Source: Frigoribacterium sp. PhB24 (lineage in GTDB: Bacteria; Actinomycetota; Actinomycetes; Actinomycetales; Microbacteriaceae). From it: a stretch of 64,000 bases of DNA. The notes under the pieces were generated by a model, which saw nothing but the letters and a program-made list of their open reading frames with translations, ran no database searches and was not told where the DNA came from. Shown here in pieces: positions 1-8,894 of this stretch. Each line of letters begins with the position of its first letter. Position 1 is the first letter of the stretch. The DNA lies in NCBI RefSeq assembly GCF_003755185.1, contig NZ_RKIC01000010.1:534935-598934 (forward strand), in the 5' to 3' direction. Both the position numbers and the translations under genes were made by a program.

Positions 1-138
1 CAGCCGGCGGTCAAGGTGCACGACTACGGCAAGGACCCCCGGCCGGGTCGCAAGGTCGGGCACGTCACGGTGGTCGGTGACGACCTCGACGAGGCCGTCT
101 TCCGGGCGCGCGCCGCTGTCGAGTTCTTCAGCGACTGA
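1..138 (+). CDS. purK: PurK C-terminal end (N5-carboxyaminoimidazole ribonucleotide synthase), partial
   Basis: Only the last 45 codons lie in the window; the gene runs off the left edge and stops with TGA at 136-138. The visible tail contains HDYGKDPRPGRKVGHV, the typical C-terminal motif of the ATP-grasp enzyme PurK (dimer-interface and nucleotide region), followed by a short helix ending in EFFSD. PurK uses ATP and bicarbonate to carboxylate AIR to N5-CAIR in purine synthesis. purE, the next enzyme of the pathway, starts 17 bases after the stop, which supports the call. Confidence 0.9.
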   Translation, partial: QPAVKVHDYGKDPRPGRKVGHVTVVGDDLDEAVFRARAAVEFFSD

Positions 139-142
139 CAGC

Positions 143-148
143 TATCCT
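143..148 (+). promoter_or_regulatory. Putative -10 box of a leaderless purE promoter
   Basis: TATCCT lies 7 bases before the GTG start of purE, so transcription would begin at or next to the start codon. There is no Shine-Dalgarno sequence before this GTG, as expected for a leaderless transcript. It gives purE and the LCP gene a promoter of their own besides read-through from purK. Confidence 0.45.
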
Positions 149-155
149 CTAGTCC

Positions 156-692
156 GTGTCCGACCCGAAGAGCACCGACGTGCGCCCGAACGACCCCGCC
201 GTACCCGCGAAGGTCGCCATCGTCATGGGCTCCGACAGCGACTGGCCCACCATGCAGGGTGCGTCGACCATCCTGTCCGAGCTGGGCATCCCGCACGAGG
301 TCGAGGTCGTCTCGGCCCACCGGACGCCCGACAAGATGATCGCCTTCGGTCGCGAGGCCGCCGGTCGCGGGCTGTCGGTCGTCATCGCCGGGGCCGGGGG
401 AGCGGCGCATCTGCCCGGCATGATCGCGTCGGTCACGACCCTCCCCGTGGTCGGTGTGCCGGTCGCCCTGGCGAAGCTCGACGGCCTGGACTCGTTGCTC
501 TCGATCGTGCAGATGCCGGCCGGCATCCCCGTCGCCACGGTCTCGATCGGCGGCGCCGTCAACGCCGGTCTGCTCGCGGCCCGCATCATCGGAGCGCACG
601 ACCCGGTGATCGCCGAGCGGTTGGCCCGCCACGCCGAGTCCCTCGCCGAGCTGGTCGAACAGAAGAACGCCGACCTGCGTCGATCGCTGTGA
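156..692 (+). CDS. purE: PurE, N5-carboxyaminoimidazole ribonucleotide mutase (class I)
   Basis: 178 residues, GTG start. PurE moves the carboxyl group of N5-CAIR to C4 to give CAIR, the step after PurK in de novo purine synthesis. The sequence has the class I signature GSDSDWPTM near residue 26, the active-site SAHRTPD near residue 55, and the glycine-rich [12 protein letters not shown] segment that binds the substrate phosphate. Length matches the family (about 160-180). The first 20 residues are a variable extension. The stop overlaps the GTG of the next gene (GTGA), so translation of the LCP gene is probably coupled to purE. Confidence 0.97.
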   Translation: MSDPKSTDVRPNDPAVPAKVAIVMGSDSDWPTMQGASTILSELGIPHEVEVVSAHRTPDKMIAFGREAAGRGLSVVIAGAGGAAHLPGMIASVTTLPVVGVPVALAKLDGLDSLLSIVQMPAGIPVATVSIGGAVNAGLLAARIIGAHDPVIAERLARHAESLAELVEQKNADLRRSL

Positions 693-2032
693 GCACCTCG
701 CTGCCCGTCCGTCACCCGGACGTCACCTCCGAGCCCTTCATGACGAAGCGTGCCTGGGTGCTCGTCCTGCTCAACGTGATCGTGCCGGGGTCGGCCCAGG
801 TGCTCGCCGGTAGCCGGCGACTCGGCCGGTGGGGCCTCGCCTCCACCCTCGTCTTCTGGGCGGTCGCGGTCGTCGTCATCGTCCTGGCGTTCACCTTCCG
901 CTCGCCACTGATCGAGATCGCGACCAACGTCGTCGCCCTGACCGTGGTCCAGATCTTCCTCGCCTACTACGCGGTGCTGTGGGTGGTGTTGACGGTCGAC
1001 ACGCTGCGGCTGGCCCGGATCGTCCGGGCGGCCCCCTCGGCCCGGGGTCTCCTCGCCGGAGCCCTGGTGCTTCTGATGGTGGTGACCGTCGGGCCCGCCG
1101 CCTACGGGGCCTACCTCGCCGGCGTGCAGCACGGTCTGCTCAACAGTCTGTTCACCTCGCGTGCCGACGCCGCGCCTCCTGTCGACGGTCGCTACAACAT
1201 CATGTTGCTCGGCGGCGACGCCGGTGCCGACCGCACGGGGCTGCGCCCCGACAGCATCTCGGTGGCGAGCATCGACGCCGAGACCGGCGCGACCACGATC
1301 GTGGGCATCCCGCGCAACCTCTACGACGCTCCCTTCGTCGTGGGATCACCCCTGTACGGCGACTATCCCGACGGCTACGACTGCGGCGACGACTGTCTCG
1401 TGAGCTTCCTGTACACCTACGGCGAAGAGCACCCCGACCTCTACCCGGACGCCGAGTCGAAGGGCAGCAACCCCGGGGTCGAGGCCATGCGTGACGCCGT
1501 CGAGGGCATCACGGGCCTGACGGTGCAGTACTACGCCCTGATCGACATGCAGGGATTCGTCGACCTCATCGACGCCCTCGGTGGCATCCAGGCGGACGTG
1601 CAGCAGCGCATCCCGATCAACGGGGGGGTCGACCGTAACGGGCAACCGATCAACGTCGACGGCTGGATCGAGCCCGGCGAGCAGAAGCTCGACGGCTACC
1701 ACGCCCTCTGGTACGCGAGGGCCCGGCACGGCACCAGCGACTACGACCGCATGGCTCGCCAACGCGAGGTGCAGCAGGCGTTGCTCTCGCAGTTCCAGCC
1801 GGCGACGGTGTTGTCGAAGTTCCAGGCCGTCGCGGCGGCCGGCGTGCAGACCGTCGACACCGACATCCCGCAGGGGGCCCTGGCCGCCTTCGTCGATCTG
1901 GCCGCGAAGGCCAAGTCGCAGCAGATCACGAGCCTCGAGCTCGTTCCGCCGACCTACGACAACGTCTACCCCGACTACGACGCGATGCGGGCCGCCGTGG
2001 CCCAGGCCACGACGTCGGCCACCGCGCCCTGA
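689..2032 (+). CDS. LytR-CpsA-Psr (LCP) family wall glycopolymer ligase with multi-pass N-terminus
   Basis: 447 residues from the GTG overlapping the purE stop; an ATG at 740 is the alternative start. LCP enzymes transfer lipid-linked glycopolymers to peptidoglycan (or arabinogalactan in mycobacteria) at the outer membrane face. The LCP domain runs from about residue 165 to 410. It shows [11 protein letters not shown], the Arg/Asp segment [12 protein letters not shown], the SIPR-like [10 protein letters not shown], and a late [20 protein letters not shown] block. The first 150 residues hold about four hydrophobic segments, whereas classic LCP proteins have one anchor. [13 protein letters not shown] in the first segment resembles small membrane domains fused to LCP in actinobacteria. 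The position beside a polysaccharide locus fits attachment of that polymer. The gap after it (2033-2148) has only a weak 6-bp hairpin at 2039-2055. Confidence 0.93.
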   Translation: MSTSLPVRHPDVTSEPFMTKRAWVLVLLNVIVPGSAQVLAGSRRLGRWGLASTLVFWAVAVVVIVLAFTFRSPLIEIATNVVALTVVQIFLAYYAVLWVVLTVDTLRLARIVRAAPSARGLLAGALVLLMVVTVGPAAYGAYLAGVQHGLLNSLFTSRADAAPPVDGRYNIMLLGGDAGADRTGLRPDSISVASIDAETGATTIVGIPRNLYDAPFVVGSPLYGDYPDGYDCGDDCLVSFLYTYGEEHPDLYPDAESKGSNPGVEAMRDAVEGITGLTVQYYALIDMQGFVDLIDALGGIQADVQQRIPINGGVDRNGQPINVDGWIEPGEQKLDGYHALWYARARHGTSDYDRMARQREVQQALLSQFQPATVLSKFQAVAAAGVQTVDTDIPQGALAAFVDLAAKAKSQQITSLELVPPTYDNVYPDYDAMRAAVAQATTSATAP

Positions 2033-2148
2033 CGACCGGCCACGGGCTCCGTGGCGCGGTCCGCCGACGGCGGTGTCCGCCGGCAGGACGAGGGGGCACG
2101 GCTCGGTTCTCCGGCGACGTCACGTCGCCGAAGGGTGCGACCGGTGAC

Positions 2149-3288
2149 TCAGAGGTCGGCGTGCAGCTGCCAGACCTTGTCGGCCGAATCCCGCCAGCTG
2201 AAGGCCCGCGCACGGTCGATGCCGGCGATGCCGAGCCGTGTCGACAGCTCGACGTCGGTGACGACCTGGAACATGGCCTGGGCAAGGCGTTCGGGATAGC
2301 CGGCGGCGTCGTCACGAGCGACGCTGACGGCCGCGTCGGCAGCGACCTCGAGGAGGGCCGGGGCGTCCGACACGATGGTCGGCGTGCCCAGGCTGAAGGC
2401 CTCGACGACGGGAAGGCCGAAGCCCTCGGCGAGACTGGGGAACACGAAGACCGACGCCCGCTGCAGCAGCACCGCCAGCTGTTCGTCCGACACGAAGCCC
2501 ATGGTGCGGACCTTGTCGGCGGGCAGGCCGGCGGCGGCCACCAGATCGGACACCTTGATGTCTCCCCACCCCTCGGGCCCGACGATCAGCAAGGGCAGGT
2601 CGGGGGCGTCCGGGTGTGCGAGAGCCCGGATGAGCGGCTCGAGTCCCTTGCGCGGCTCGAGCGTGCCGACGCTGAGCGCGTACCGCTCGGGCAGGTCGAG
2701 GGAGTCGGCGACCTCGTCGGCGTCCGCGGGCACGGCGAGCTTCGGGCTCACGGCCCCGCCGATGACGCGGAGGCGGTCACCGAAGGGGAAGAGGTCGGCG
2801 AGTTCGCGGGCCACGCTGTGGGTCGGCACCACCACGCCGTCGGCGTGCCTGAAGGCGCGCTTGGTCATGGCCTTGTGCCAGCGGACACCGCGAGGGGTGA
2901 GGGTCTCGGGGTGGGTCCACGGGACGGTGTCATGGATGGTGACCACGGTCTGCGTACCCGGGTCGAGTGCTCGGTCGTGGCGGTAGAGCGGGGCGAAGAG
3001 GCTGGTCGCGTGGACCATGCCACGGCCGGGCAGTCCGAGGACGCCGCCTTGCCACGCCAGGGCGAGCTCGCGACGACCGAGGGGCGACTTGGCGACACGT
3101 GACAGGCCCGGCAGCGCGTCCGTCAGGCGGTCGTAGTCGGACTGCGGGTGCGCCGCCACGACCCCCTCGACCTCGCACCCCCGCGGAGCGGTCTCGACGA
3201 GGGCGCGGGTCAGTTCTTCGGTGTACCGCCCGATGCCCCCGGGGATGGGAGCGAGGATCTGGTCAACGACTACTCGCAGCGTGGTCAT
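2149..3288 (-). CDS. GT4-family glycosyltransferase
   Basis: 379 residues. The ATG at 3288 is chosen because it begins MTTLRVVVDQILAPIPGGIG, a typical GT4 N-terminus with a glycine-rich acceptor loop; the frame upstream has no GT-like sequence. GT-B fold: N-terminal Rossmann half, then YALSVGTLEPRKGLEPLI and the donor-binding EGFGLPVVEAF motif (E-x7-E) near residue 290. It transfers a nucleotide-activated sugar, probably mannose or rhamnose, to a lipid-linked glycan on the cytoplasmic side. It is the last gene of the rfbB-rfbD-GT transcript and overlaps rfbD by 26 bases. The exact donor cannot be read from the sequence. Confidence 0.88.
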   Translation of the reverse strand: MTTLRVVVDQILAPIPGGIGRYTEELTRALVETAPRGCEVEGVVAAHPQSDYDRLTDALPGLSRVAKSPLGRRELALAWQGGVLGLPGRGMVHATSLFAPLYRHDRALDPGTQTVVTIHDTVPWTHPETLTPRGVRWHKAMTKRAFRHADGVVVPTHSVARELADLFPFGDRLRVIGGAVSPKLAVPADADEVADSLDLPERYALSVGTLEPRKGLEPLIRALAHPDAPDLPLLIVGPEGWGDIKVSDLVAAAGLPADKVRTMGFVSDEQLAVLLQRASVFVFPSLAEGFGLPVVEAFSLGTPTIVSDAPALLEVAADAAVSVARDDAAGYPERLAQAMFQVVTDVELSTRLGIAGIDRARAFSWRDSADKVWQLHADL

Positions 3289-4153
3289 CGCTCTGCAACA
3301 CTCCCCTGCTCGCGGCCTCGGCCAGCGCTTCTCTCCACGGACGCATGGGCACCAATCCGGCTCGCCCCCACGCGTCGTGGCCGAGGACGCTGTAGCTCGG
3401 TCGAGGCGCAGGGCGCACGAACGACGAGCTGTCGGTCGGCTCGACCCTAGCAGCGTCGAGTCCGGCCTCCTCGAAGACGGCCTGGGCGAACTCGAACCAG
3501 CTCGCGCTGCCCGAGTTCGTGCCGTGGTACACACCCGCCGGGGCGTCGGAGTCGAGGAGCGCGACGATCTGCGTCGCGAGGTCGGCCGTCCAGGTCGGCT
3601 GGCCGAGTTGGTCGTCGACCACCTTCACCGTGTCGTGCGAGGCGGCGAGCTTGACCATGGTCTTCGCGAAATTGCCCCCGTGCGCTCCGTAGAGCCAGGC
3701 CGTGCGCACGACGTAGGTGCCCGCCGGGTTCGCCGCCAGGGCCAGCCGCTCGCCTTCAGCCTTGGTGCGGCCGTAGGCGCTCACCGGGGCGATGGGGGCG
3801 TCCTCGGGGTAGGGCTCGGTGGCGTCGCCGTCGAAGACGTAGTCGGTCGATACCTGGACGAGCTTCGCCCCGACGGAGGCGGTGGCTTCGGCCAGCAGAC
3901 CGGCTGCGGTCCCGTTCACGGCCAGTGCGGCCTCTTCGTCGGACTCGGCCGCGTCGACGGCGGTGTACGCGGCCGCGTTGATGACGACGTCGTGTCCCTG
4001 GACGGCGGCGAGAACGGCGTCCCGGTCGGTCACGTCGAGGTCGGCACGGCCGAGCACCGTGACGTCACGCCCGAAGAGCGCTTCGAGCAGGTCGGTCCCG
4101 AGCATGCCCCGGGCCCCGGTGACCAGGTACTTGGTGTTCTGGGGGGTGGTCAT
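3263..4153 (-). CDS. rfbD: RmlD, dTDP-4-dehydrorhamnose reductase
   Basis: 296 residues. It performs the last step of dTDP-L-rhamnose synthesis, NADPH reduction of dTDP-4-keto-rhamnose. It is a short-chain dehydrogenase: cofactor loop GARGMLGTDL near residue 13, STDYVFDG, and the catalytic YGRTKAEGE (Tyr-x3-Lys). The ATG at 4153 overlaps the stop of rfbB as TGATG, so the two are translationally coupled. Length matches RmlD (about 290-300). All four rml enzymes are present here, split over two divergent transcripts. Confidence 0.95.
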   Translation of the reverse strand: MTTPQNTKYLVTGARGMLGTDLLEALFGRDVTVLGRADLDVTDRDAVLAAVQGHDVVINAAAYTAVDAAESDEEAALAVNGTAAGLLAEATASVGAKLVQVSTDYVFDGDATEPYPEDAPIAPVSAYGRTKAEGERLALAANPAGTYVVRTAWLYGAHGGNFAKTMVKLAASHDTVKVVDDQLGQPTWTADLATQIVALLDSDAPAGVYHGTNSGSASWFEFAQAVFEEAGLDAARVEPTDSSSFVRPAPRPSYSVLGHDAWGRAGLVPMRPWREALAEAASRGVLQSDDHAASSR

Positions 4154-5136
4154 CAGAGGGCGGCGCGCTCTTTGAGGGGCTGCCACCATTCGCGGTTGTC
4201 GCGGTACCACTGCACCACGTCGGCGAGGCCCTCCTCGAAGGGGACCTGGGGCTCGTAGCCGAGTTCGTCACGGATCTTCGAGATGTCGACGGAGTACCGC
4301 AGGTCGTGGCCGAGGCGGTCCTGGACGCGGTCGACGTACGACCAGTCCTTGCCGGTGGCCTCGAGGAGCATCTCGGTGAGCTCTTTGTTGGTGAGTTCGG
4401 TGCCGCCGCCGATGTTGTAGATCTCGCCCGCCCGCCCGTCGACGAGGACCATGGCGATGCCGCGGGTGTGGTCGTCGACGTGCAGCCAGTCACGGATGTT
4501 GTCACCCTCGCCGTAGAGGGGGACGTGCACGTCGTCGATCAGGTTGGTGACGAAGAGCGGGATGACCTTCTCGGGGAAATGGTACGGGCCGTAGTTGTTG
4601 CTGCAGCGGGTGATCGACACGTTCAGGCCGTGGGTGCGGTGGTAGCTGCGGGCGAGCAGGTCGCTGCCGGCCTTGGAGGCCGAGTAGGGCGAGTTCGGCT
4701 CGAGCGGGCGGTCCTCGGCCCACGAGCCCTCGGCGATCGAGCCGTAGACCTCGTCGGTCGAGACGTGCACGAAACGCTTCAGGTCGTTGCGGAGGGCGGC
4801 GTCGAGCAGCTGCTGGGTGCCGAGCACGTTGGTCTCGACGAAGATCGACGCGTCGCGGACCGAGCGGTCGACGTGCGACTCCGCAGCGAAGTGGACGACG
4901 GCGTCGACCTCGGGGAAGAGCGTGTCGAGCAGGGCGCCGTCACGGATGTCGCCCTTGACGAACGTGTAACGGGGGGAGCCGGCGACGCTCGCCAGGTTGG
5001 CCTCGTTGCCCGAGTAGGTCAGCGCGTCGAGGACGACGACCTCGGCCCCTTCGAGGCCCGGGTAGGCGTCTTCGAGCGTGCGGCGGACGAAGTTGGAGCC
5101 GATGAAGCCGGCTCCGCCGGTGACGAGGATTTTCAC
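4153..5136 (-). CDS. rfbB: RmlB, dTDP-glucose 4,6-dehydratase
   Basis: 327 residues, GTG start, first gene of the leftward rfb transcript. It converts dTDP-glucose to dTDP-4-keto-6-deoxyglucose using bound NAD. It is an extended SDR: TGGAGFIGSNFVRR at the N-terminus, HFAAESHVDRS, HVSTDEVYGSI with the Asp-Glu pair used in dehydration, and YSASKAGSDLLARSY with catalytic Tyr and Lys. The leader has AAGGGAAC shortly before the GTG, and a TACGAT -10 box lies at 5173-5178. Length and motifs match the family. Confidence 0.97.
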   Translation of the reverse strand: MKILVTGGAGFIGSNFVRRTLEDAYPGLEGAEVVVLDALTYSGNEANLASVAGSPRYTFVKGDIRDGALLDTLFPEVDAVVHFAAESHVDRSVRDASIFVETNVLGTQQLLDAALRNDLKRFVHVSTDEVYGSIAEGSWAEDRPLEPNSPYSASKAGSDLLARSYHRTHGLNVSITRCSNNYGPYHFPEKVIPLFVTNLIDDVHVPLYGEGDNIRDWLHVDDHTRGIAMVLVDGRAGEIYNIGGGTELTNKELTEMLLEATGKDWSYVDRVQDRLGHDLRYSVDISKIRDELGYEPQVPFEEGLADVVQWYRDNREWWQPLKERAAL

Positions 5137-5172
5137 AGTGTTCCCTTGGGGTCGATCGCAGGCGGTCGGTCA

Positions 5173-5178
5173 ATCGTA
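5173..5178 (-). promoter_or_regulatory. Putative -10 box for the rfbB-rfbD-GT transcript
   Basis: Read on the minus strand the box is TACGAT, about 37 bases before the rfbB GTG, leaving a leader of roughly 30 bases with an AAGGGAAC ribosome-binding site. Assigned by the actinobacterial TANNNT consensus and position only. Confidence 0.4.
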
Positions 5179-5203
5179 GCGGAGGGCACCTCCGGCCTCC
5201 GCT
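5178..5203 (+). repeat. Inverted repeat between the divergent rfb promoters
   Basis: AGCGGAGG (5178-5185) and CCTCCGCT (5196-5203) are perfect 8-bp arms around a 10-base spacer. It adjoins the rfbB -10 box and lies about 55 bases upstream of the rfbC -10 box. It could be an operator controlling both rhamnose transcripts, or only a stem in the early rfbB promoter region. The function is inferred from position. Confidence 0.4.
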
Positions 5204-5256
5204 GGCCCGAGACGTGCCCGTGTCCGCTCGGAGACGTGCGGAACCGGGTGGGCCGG

Positions 5257-5262
5257 TAGGAT
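5257..5262 (+). promoter_or_regulatory. Putative -10 box of a leaderless rfbC promoter
   Basis: TAGGAT ends 6 bases before the GTG of rfbC, and no Shine-Dalgarno sequence precedes that start. This fits a leaderless rfbC-rfbA transcript diverging from rfbB. Confidence 0.5.
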
Positions 5263-5268
5263 GCCCGG

Positions 5269-5880
5269 GTGCAGATCCGCGAACTGAAGATCCCAGACAG
5301 CTACGAGATCACGCCGAAGCAGTTCGGTGACGACCGGGGGGTGTTCCTCGAGTGGTACCGCTTCGACAAGCTCGCCGAGGTCGTGGGGCATTCCATCGAC
5401 CTGCGACAGGCGAACACGTCGGTCTCCAAGCGGGGCGTCGTCCGCGGCATCCACTTCGCCGACGTGCCTCTCGGCCAGGCCAAGTACGTCACGGCGACGC
5501 ACGGGGCCGTGCTCGACTACGTGATCGACATCCGTGTGGGGTCGCCGACCTACGGCCAGTGGGACACCGTCCTCCTCGACGACACCGACCGTCGTGCCAT
5601 CTACATCGCCGAGGGGCTGGGGCACGCGTTCGTCGCCCTCACGGACGACGCGACCGTGAGTTATCTCGTCACCGACACCTTCAACGCCGAGCGTGAGCAC
5701 GGCATCGACCCCCTGGACGGCGAGATCGGTCTCGTCTTCCCGGCCGAGGCGGGCGAGCCGCTCCTCTCGCCGAAGGACACCGAGGCCCCCTCGCTCGCCG
5801 AGGCGGCGTCGGCAGGGCTCCTCCCCACGTGGGACGACATGCGGACGTACTACGCGTCCCTCGACGGAAAGGCGGTCTGA
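5269..5880 (+). CDS. rfbC: RmlC, dTDP-4-dehydrorhamnose 3,5-epimerase
   Basis: 203 residues, GTG start. It epimerises C3 and C5 of dTDP-4-keto-6-deoxyglucose in rhamnose synthesis. It is a cupin: [20 protein letters not shown] carries the catalytic His of the RGxH motif, followed by [19 protein letters not shown] and [20 protein letters not shown]. The form RGIHFA instead of RGLHYQ is the usual actinobacterial variant. It lies one base from rfbA (TGA, C, GTG), so the pair is co-transcribed. Confidence 0.96.
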   Translation: MQIRELKIPDSYEITPKQFGDDRGVFLEWYRFDKLAEVVGHSIDLRQANTSVSKRGVVRGIHFADVPLGQAKYVTATHGAVLDYVIDIRVGSPTYGQWDTVLLDDTDRRAIYIAEGLGHAFVALTDDATVSYLVTDTFNAEREHGIDPLDGEIGLVFPAEAGEPLLSPKDTEAPSLAEAASAGLLPTWDDMRTYYASLDGKAV

Positions 5881-5881
5881 C

Positions 5882-6745
5882 GTGAAGGGCATCATCCTCG
5901 CCGGGGGTTCGGGCACGCGCCTGTGGCCCATCACCAAGGGCATCTCGAAGCAGCTCATGCCGATCTACGACAAGCCGATGGTCTACTACCCCTTGTCGAC
6001 GTTGATGATGGCGGGCATCCGCGAGGTCCTGGTCATCACGACCCCCGAGTACAACGACCAGTTCCGCGCCCTGCTCGGCGACGGCTCACAACTCGGCATG
6101 AGCATCGCGTACGCCGTCCAGCCGTCACCGGACGGTCTCGCCCAGGCTTTCATCATCGGTGAGGACTTCATCGGCGACGACTCGGTCGCGCTCGTCCTCG
6201 GAGACAACATCTTCCACGGCGTGGGGCTCGGGTCGAACCTCAAGAAGAACGCCGACGTCGAGGGCGCGACCATCTTCGCGTACCACGTCTCGGACCCCAA
6301 GGCCTACGGCGTGGTCGAGTTCGACGAAGCCTTCAGGGCGGTCTCCATCGAAGAGAAGCCCGCGGTGCCCAAGAGCAACTACGCCGTCCCGGGGCTCTAC
6401 TTCTATGACAACCGCATCGTCGAGATCGCCAAGACCATCGAGCCCAGCCCTCGCGGCGAGCTCGAGATCTCGACCGTCAACGAGCGCTACCTCGAAGCCG
6501 GCGACCTGCAGGTCCAGGTGCTCGATCGTGGCACCGCCTGGCTCGACACCGGCACGTTCGAGTCGATGATGCAGGCGTCCGAGTACGTCCGTGTCATCGA
6601 GGACCGCCAAGGGCACAAGATCGGCTGCATCGAAGAGATCGCCTGGCGCAACGGCTGGATCGACGACGAGCACCTGGCCGCCTTGGCGGCACCGCTCGCC
6701 AAGAGTGGCTACGGCGTCTACCTCAAGGCGTTGCTCCAGGCCTGA
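5882..6745 (+). CDS. rfbA: RmlA, glucose-1-phosphate thymidylyltransferase
   Basis: 287 residues, GTG start one base after the rfbC stop. It makes dTDP-glucose from dTTP and glucose-1-phosphate, the first step to dTDP-rhamnose. The nucleotidyltransferase signature [20 protein letters not shown] is at the N-terminus, followed by [31 protein letters not shown] (metal-binding Asp) and [21 protein letters not shown] frame running upstream of 5882 is not coding, because RmlA proteins begin at this motif. Confidence 0.97.
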   Translation: MKGIILAGGSGTRLWPITKGISKQLMPIYDKPMVYYPLSTLMMAGIREVLVITTPEYNDQFRALLGDGSQLGMSIAYAVQPSPDGLAQAFIIGEDFIGDDSVALVLGDNIFHGVGLGSNLKKNADVEGATIFAYHVSDPKAYGVVEFDEAFRAVSIEEKPAVPKSNYAVPGLYFYDNRIVEIAKTIEPSPRGELEISTVNERYLEAGDLQVQVLDRGTAWLDTGTFESMMQASEYVRVIEDRQGHKIGCIEEIAWRNGWIDDEHLAALAAPLAKSGYGVYLKALLQA

Positions 6746-6757
6746 GTCCGTTCCCCC

Positions 6758-6786
6758 CTGACGTCGGCACCGCTGCGGTGCGTCAG
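6758..6786. terminator. Possible bidirectional hairpin between rfbA and a convergent gene
   Basis: CTGAC (6758-6762) pairs with GTCAG (6782-6786), and inside it GCACCG pairs with CGGTGC around a CTG loop, with a small left-side bulge. It fills the 37-base gap between two convergent genes and overlaps the stop of the leftward one. There is no U tract, as is usual at this GC content. Confidence 0.4.
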
Positions 6787-7739
6787 ATGTCGCGGATGCG
6801 ACCACGTCTCCAGCTCGCCCGGACACGGGGTGGGCCCCAGAGGGATGCACGTCCCTGCCGTCGTTGCTCGTGGAAGAACTCGTCCTTGAGGGGCTTCAAG
6901 CCGTGGTATTGGTTGAGCTCTTCGGACACGAGTTCGATGTGTGTCGAGGCCTTGACGACCCGCCAGGACTTCTGGTGTGCCACGAACGACATCCATTGGT
7001 CCTCGAGGAACGCGAAGCGTCGCGGTAGCCGGGCGAAGAACCGGTCGTCCGTCACGAGCTCGGAGTCATAGACCGTTCCGCCTGTTCCCGCGTGATCGGC
7101 GGCTGTGCCGGGTTCGATCTCGGCTCGACGCCAGTACGAACCGTGCTGGCTGAAGGCCCACCACGCCACGATCGATCGGGGCCCGTAATCGGCCAGGAGC
7201 TCGTCGATGAAGTCGACCGACACGTCCTGGTCGTCGTCCAACATGACGATCGGACCCCGATAGCCGCCGTTCACGGCCAGGCGTGCGGCCACGAATCGCG
7301 CGAGCCCACCGATGTTGACCGGGCTGTCGTACAGATCGATGCTCGCGAGGCTGTCACCCGCACCGTCTCGCGCCACGGCACGGTACGTGTCGGCGTCCTC
7401 CGGGTTGTTGTTCCAGAACAGGAGGCGGATCGGACGGGTCGTCGCCTGCGCACGAAGCATCCGAGCCACCTCGGCGGCGCGGTCCGGCCTGTTCCAGAGG
7501 CAGACCACGACAGGAATCGCATCGTCGTCGGGCCTGGCCCACTCGGCCGTGCCGACGACCCCGATGCCCTCGGTGAGGAATCGACCGACGACGCGCTGCC
7601 ACGCACGTTCTCGAGGGATGGCCTTGACCCGGCGGGCGCCGGCGAGTGAACGGTCGTACACCCCCTCGAGCCGCAGGCCCCGGACGATCCGACGCACGGA
7701 GGCCCGGGCCGGTCCGAACGCGGGGGAACGGCTGGTCAC
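6783..7739 (-). CDS. GT2-like glycosyltransferase
   Basis: 318 residues. A GT-A fold is suggested by IPVVVCLWNRPDRAAEVARM (start of the nucleotide-binding domain, near residue 76) and PIVMLDDDQDVSVDFIDELL (DxD-type metal site), with later aromatic-rich blocks. The first 70 residues are basic and variable. It overlaps the preceding gene by ATGA and ends the four-gene leftward unit that starts with the LpxA-like acyltransferase. It probably adds one sugar of the repeat unit; neither donor nor acceptor can be told. Confidence 0.75.
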   Translation of the reverse strand: MTSRSPAFGPARASVRRIVRGLRLEGVYDRSLAGARRVKAIPRERAWQRVVGRFLTEGIGVVGTAEWARPDDDAIPVVVCLWNRPDRAAEVARMLRAQATTRPIRLLFWNNNPEDADTYRAVARDGAGDSLASIDLYDSPVNIGGLARFVAARLAVNGGYRGPIVMLDDDQDVSVDFIDELLADYGPRSIVAWWAFSQHGSYWRRAEIEPGTAADHAGTGGTVYDSELVTDDRFFARLPRRFAFLEDQWMSFVAHQKSWRVVKASTHIELVSEELNQYHGLKPLKDEFFHEQRRQGRASLWGPPRVRASWRRGRIRDI

Positions 7740-8854
7740 GCTCGCGGCCGCAGTCGACTCGCGACGGCATCGGTGAGACGGACGACCTTCCGGGCCTTCG
7801 TGGCGTCCAGGGTGGACTGCAGACGACGTATCTCGGCCGTGAGGTCTGTCTGATGGGCGAGGAGGGCCGCCTCCCGTGCCTCGGCCTCGGTCGTGACCCG
7901 GTCGATCTCGGCGCGCATCCTGTCGAGTTCGGCCGTGTTCTCCGCCTGCTGGCGTCCGAACGACGCGAGTTCACGGGCACGCTCGACGCCGAACTCGACG
8001 TCGGGCTCGCCGATTGAGATCCCGTGGGTCGCGAAGAACTGGGGCAGGGTCCGGTCGAGCGTGAACGGGCCGTCGTCGAGTTCGTCCCGAACGGGGTGAC
8101 GAGCCGCGTAGAACGGCAGCAGCACACCCTTCTTGAGCCGCGCGTAGTCACGCATGCCGTGGTGGTTGGGACTCGGACGGAGGTGCGGGCTGGCCTCGTA
8201 GCCGGCGCCGGCCATCTCGACCTTGTGCTCGAACTGCCGCCAGGACCGCCACGGGAGGTGCAGGACCTCGAGGGCCAGCTCCGGCGGCGGCGCACCGTGG
8301 CTGGCGATGCTCACGAGGTGGTTGCCCTGGACGACCGTGACGTCCGGGGCCCCGACGTGCACGGCATTCGTCGTCGGTTGCGCCAGCACCCCCACCGTGC
8401 GGAGTTCGTCGTTCGTCCGTTCGTCGCGCCAGACGAGTCGTTCGAAACCGGCACCCGACTCGGCCACGGGGCCGATGAGGTTGACGACGCGCACGCCGAA
8501 CGACCCGAGTCCGGGGTCGATGAGCGAGAAGACGTCCTTCAGCGACCGGGAACGATCGACGGGCACGACGAATTCGTCGGCGTCGGCGTTCACGACCCAG
8601 TCGGCCCCGTGTTCGGCGGCTGCCTCACGAGCCATCCGCGTGACGACCTCGCCCTGTTGCTTCTCGTGCCGGGGGTCGTGATGCAGCACGACCGAGCCGG
8701 CGGCCTCGTACGCCTCGAGGATCTCCGTCGTCCCGTCCGTCGAGGCGTTGTCGGTCACGATGATGACGTCCACGCCCTGGGCCAGGTGGTACTCGACCCA
8801 TTGGGTGATGACGTCCGCCTCGTCGCGGACCATGGCGGTCACGGCCAGTTTCAT
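7736..8854 (-). CDS. Glycosyltransferase, GT2/GT92-like, with C-terminal coiled coil
   Basis: 372 residues from the ATG at 8854, where the conserved N-terminus MKLAVTAMVRDEADVITQWV begins. The catalytic domain covers about residues 1-270: VIIVTDNASTDGT, then WVVNADADEFVV with the acidic metal site. Residues about 295-355 are rich in Glu, Ala, Leu and Arg in heptad-like order and look like a coiled coil, perhaps for partner binding at the membrane. A basic tail follows. It overlaps the next gene by 4 bases and lies 40 bases after the WbbL-like gene. The sugar is unknown. Confidence 0.78.
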   Translation of the reverse strand: MKLAVTAMVRDEADVITQWVEYHLAQGVDVIIVTDNASTDGTTEILEAYEAAGSVVLHHDPRHEKQQGEVVTRMAREAAAEHGADWVVNADADEFVVPVDRSRSLKDVFSLIDPGLGSFGVRVVNLIGPVAESGAGFERLVWRDERTNDELRTVGVLAQPTTNAVHVGAPDVTVVQGNHLVSIASHGAPPPELALEVLHLPWRSWRQFEHKVEMAGAGYEASPHLRPSPNHHGMRDYARLKKGVLLPFYAARHPVRDELDDGPFTLDRTLPQFFATHGISIGEPDVEFGVERARELASFGRQQAENTAELDRMRAEIDRVTTEAEAREAALLAHQTDLTAEIRRLQSTLDATKARKVVRLTDAVASRLRPRA

Positions 8855-8894
8855 GCTGTCTCCTCGGGCGTGGGACGGTTCGGGTCGTCCGACA

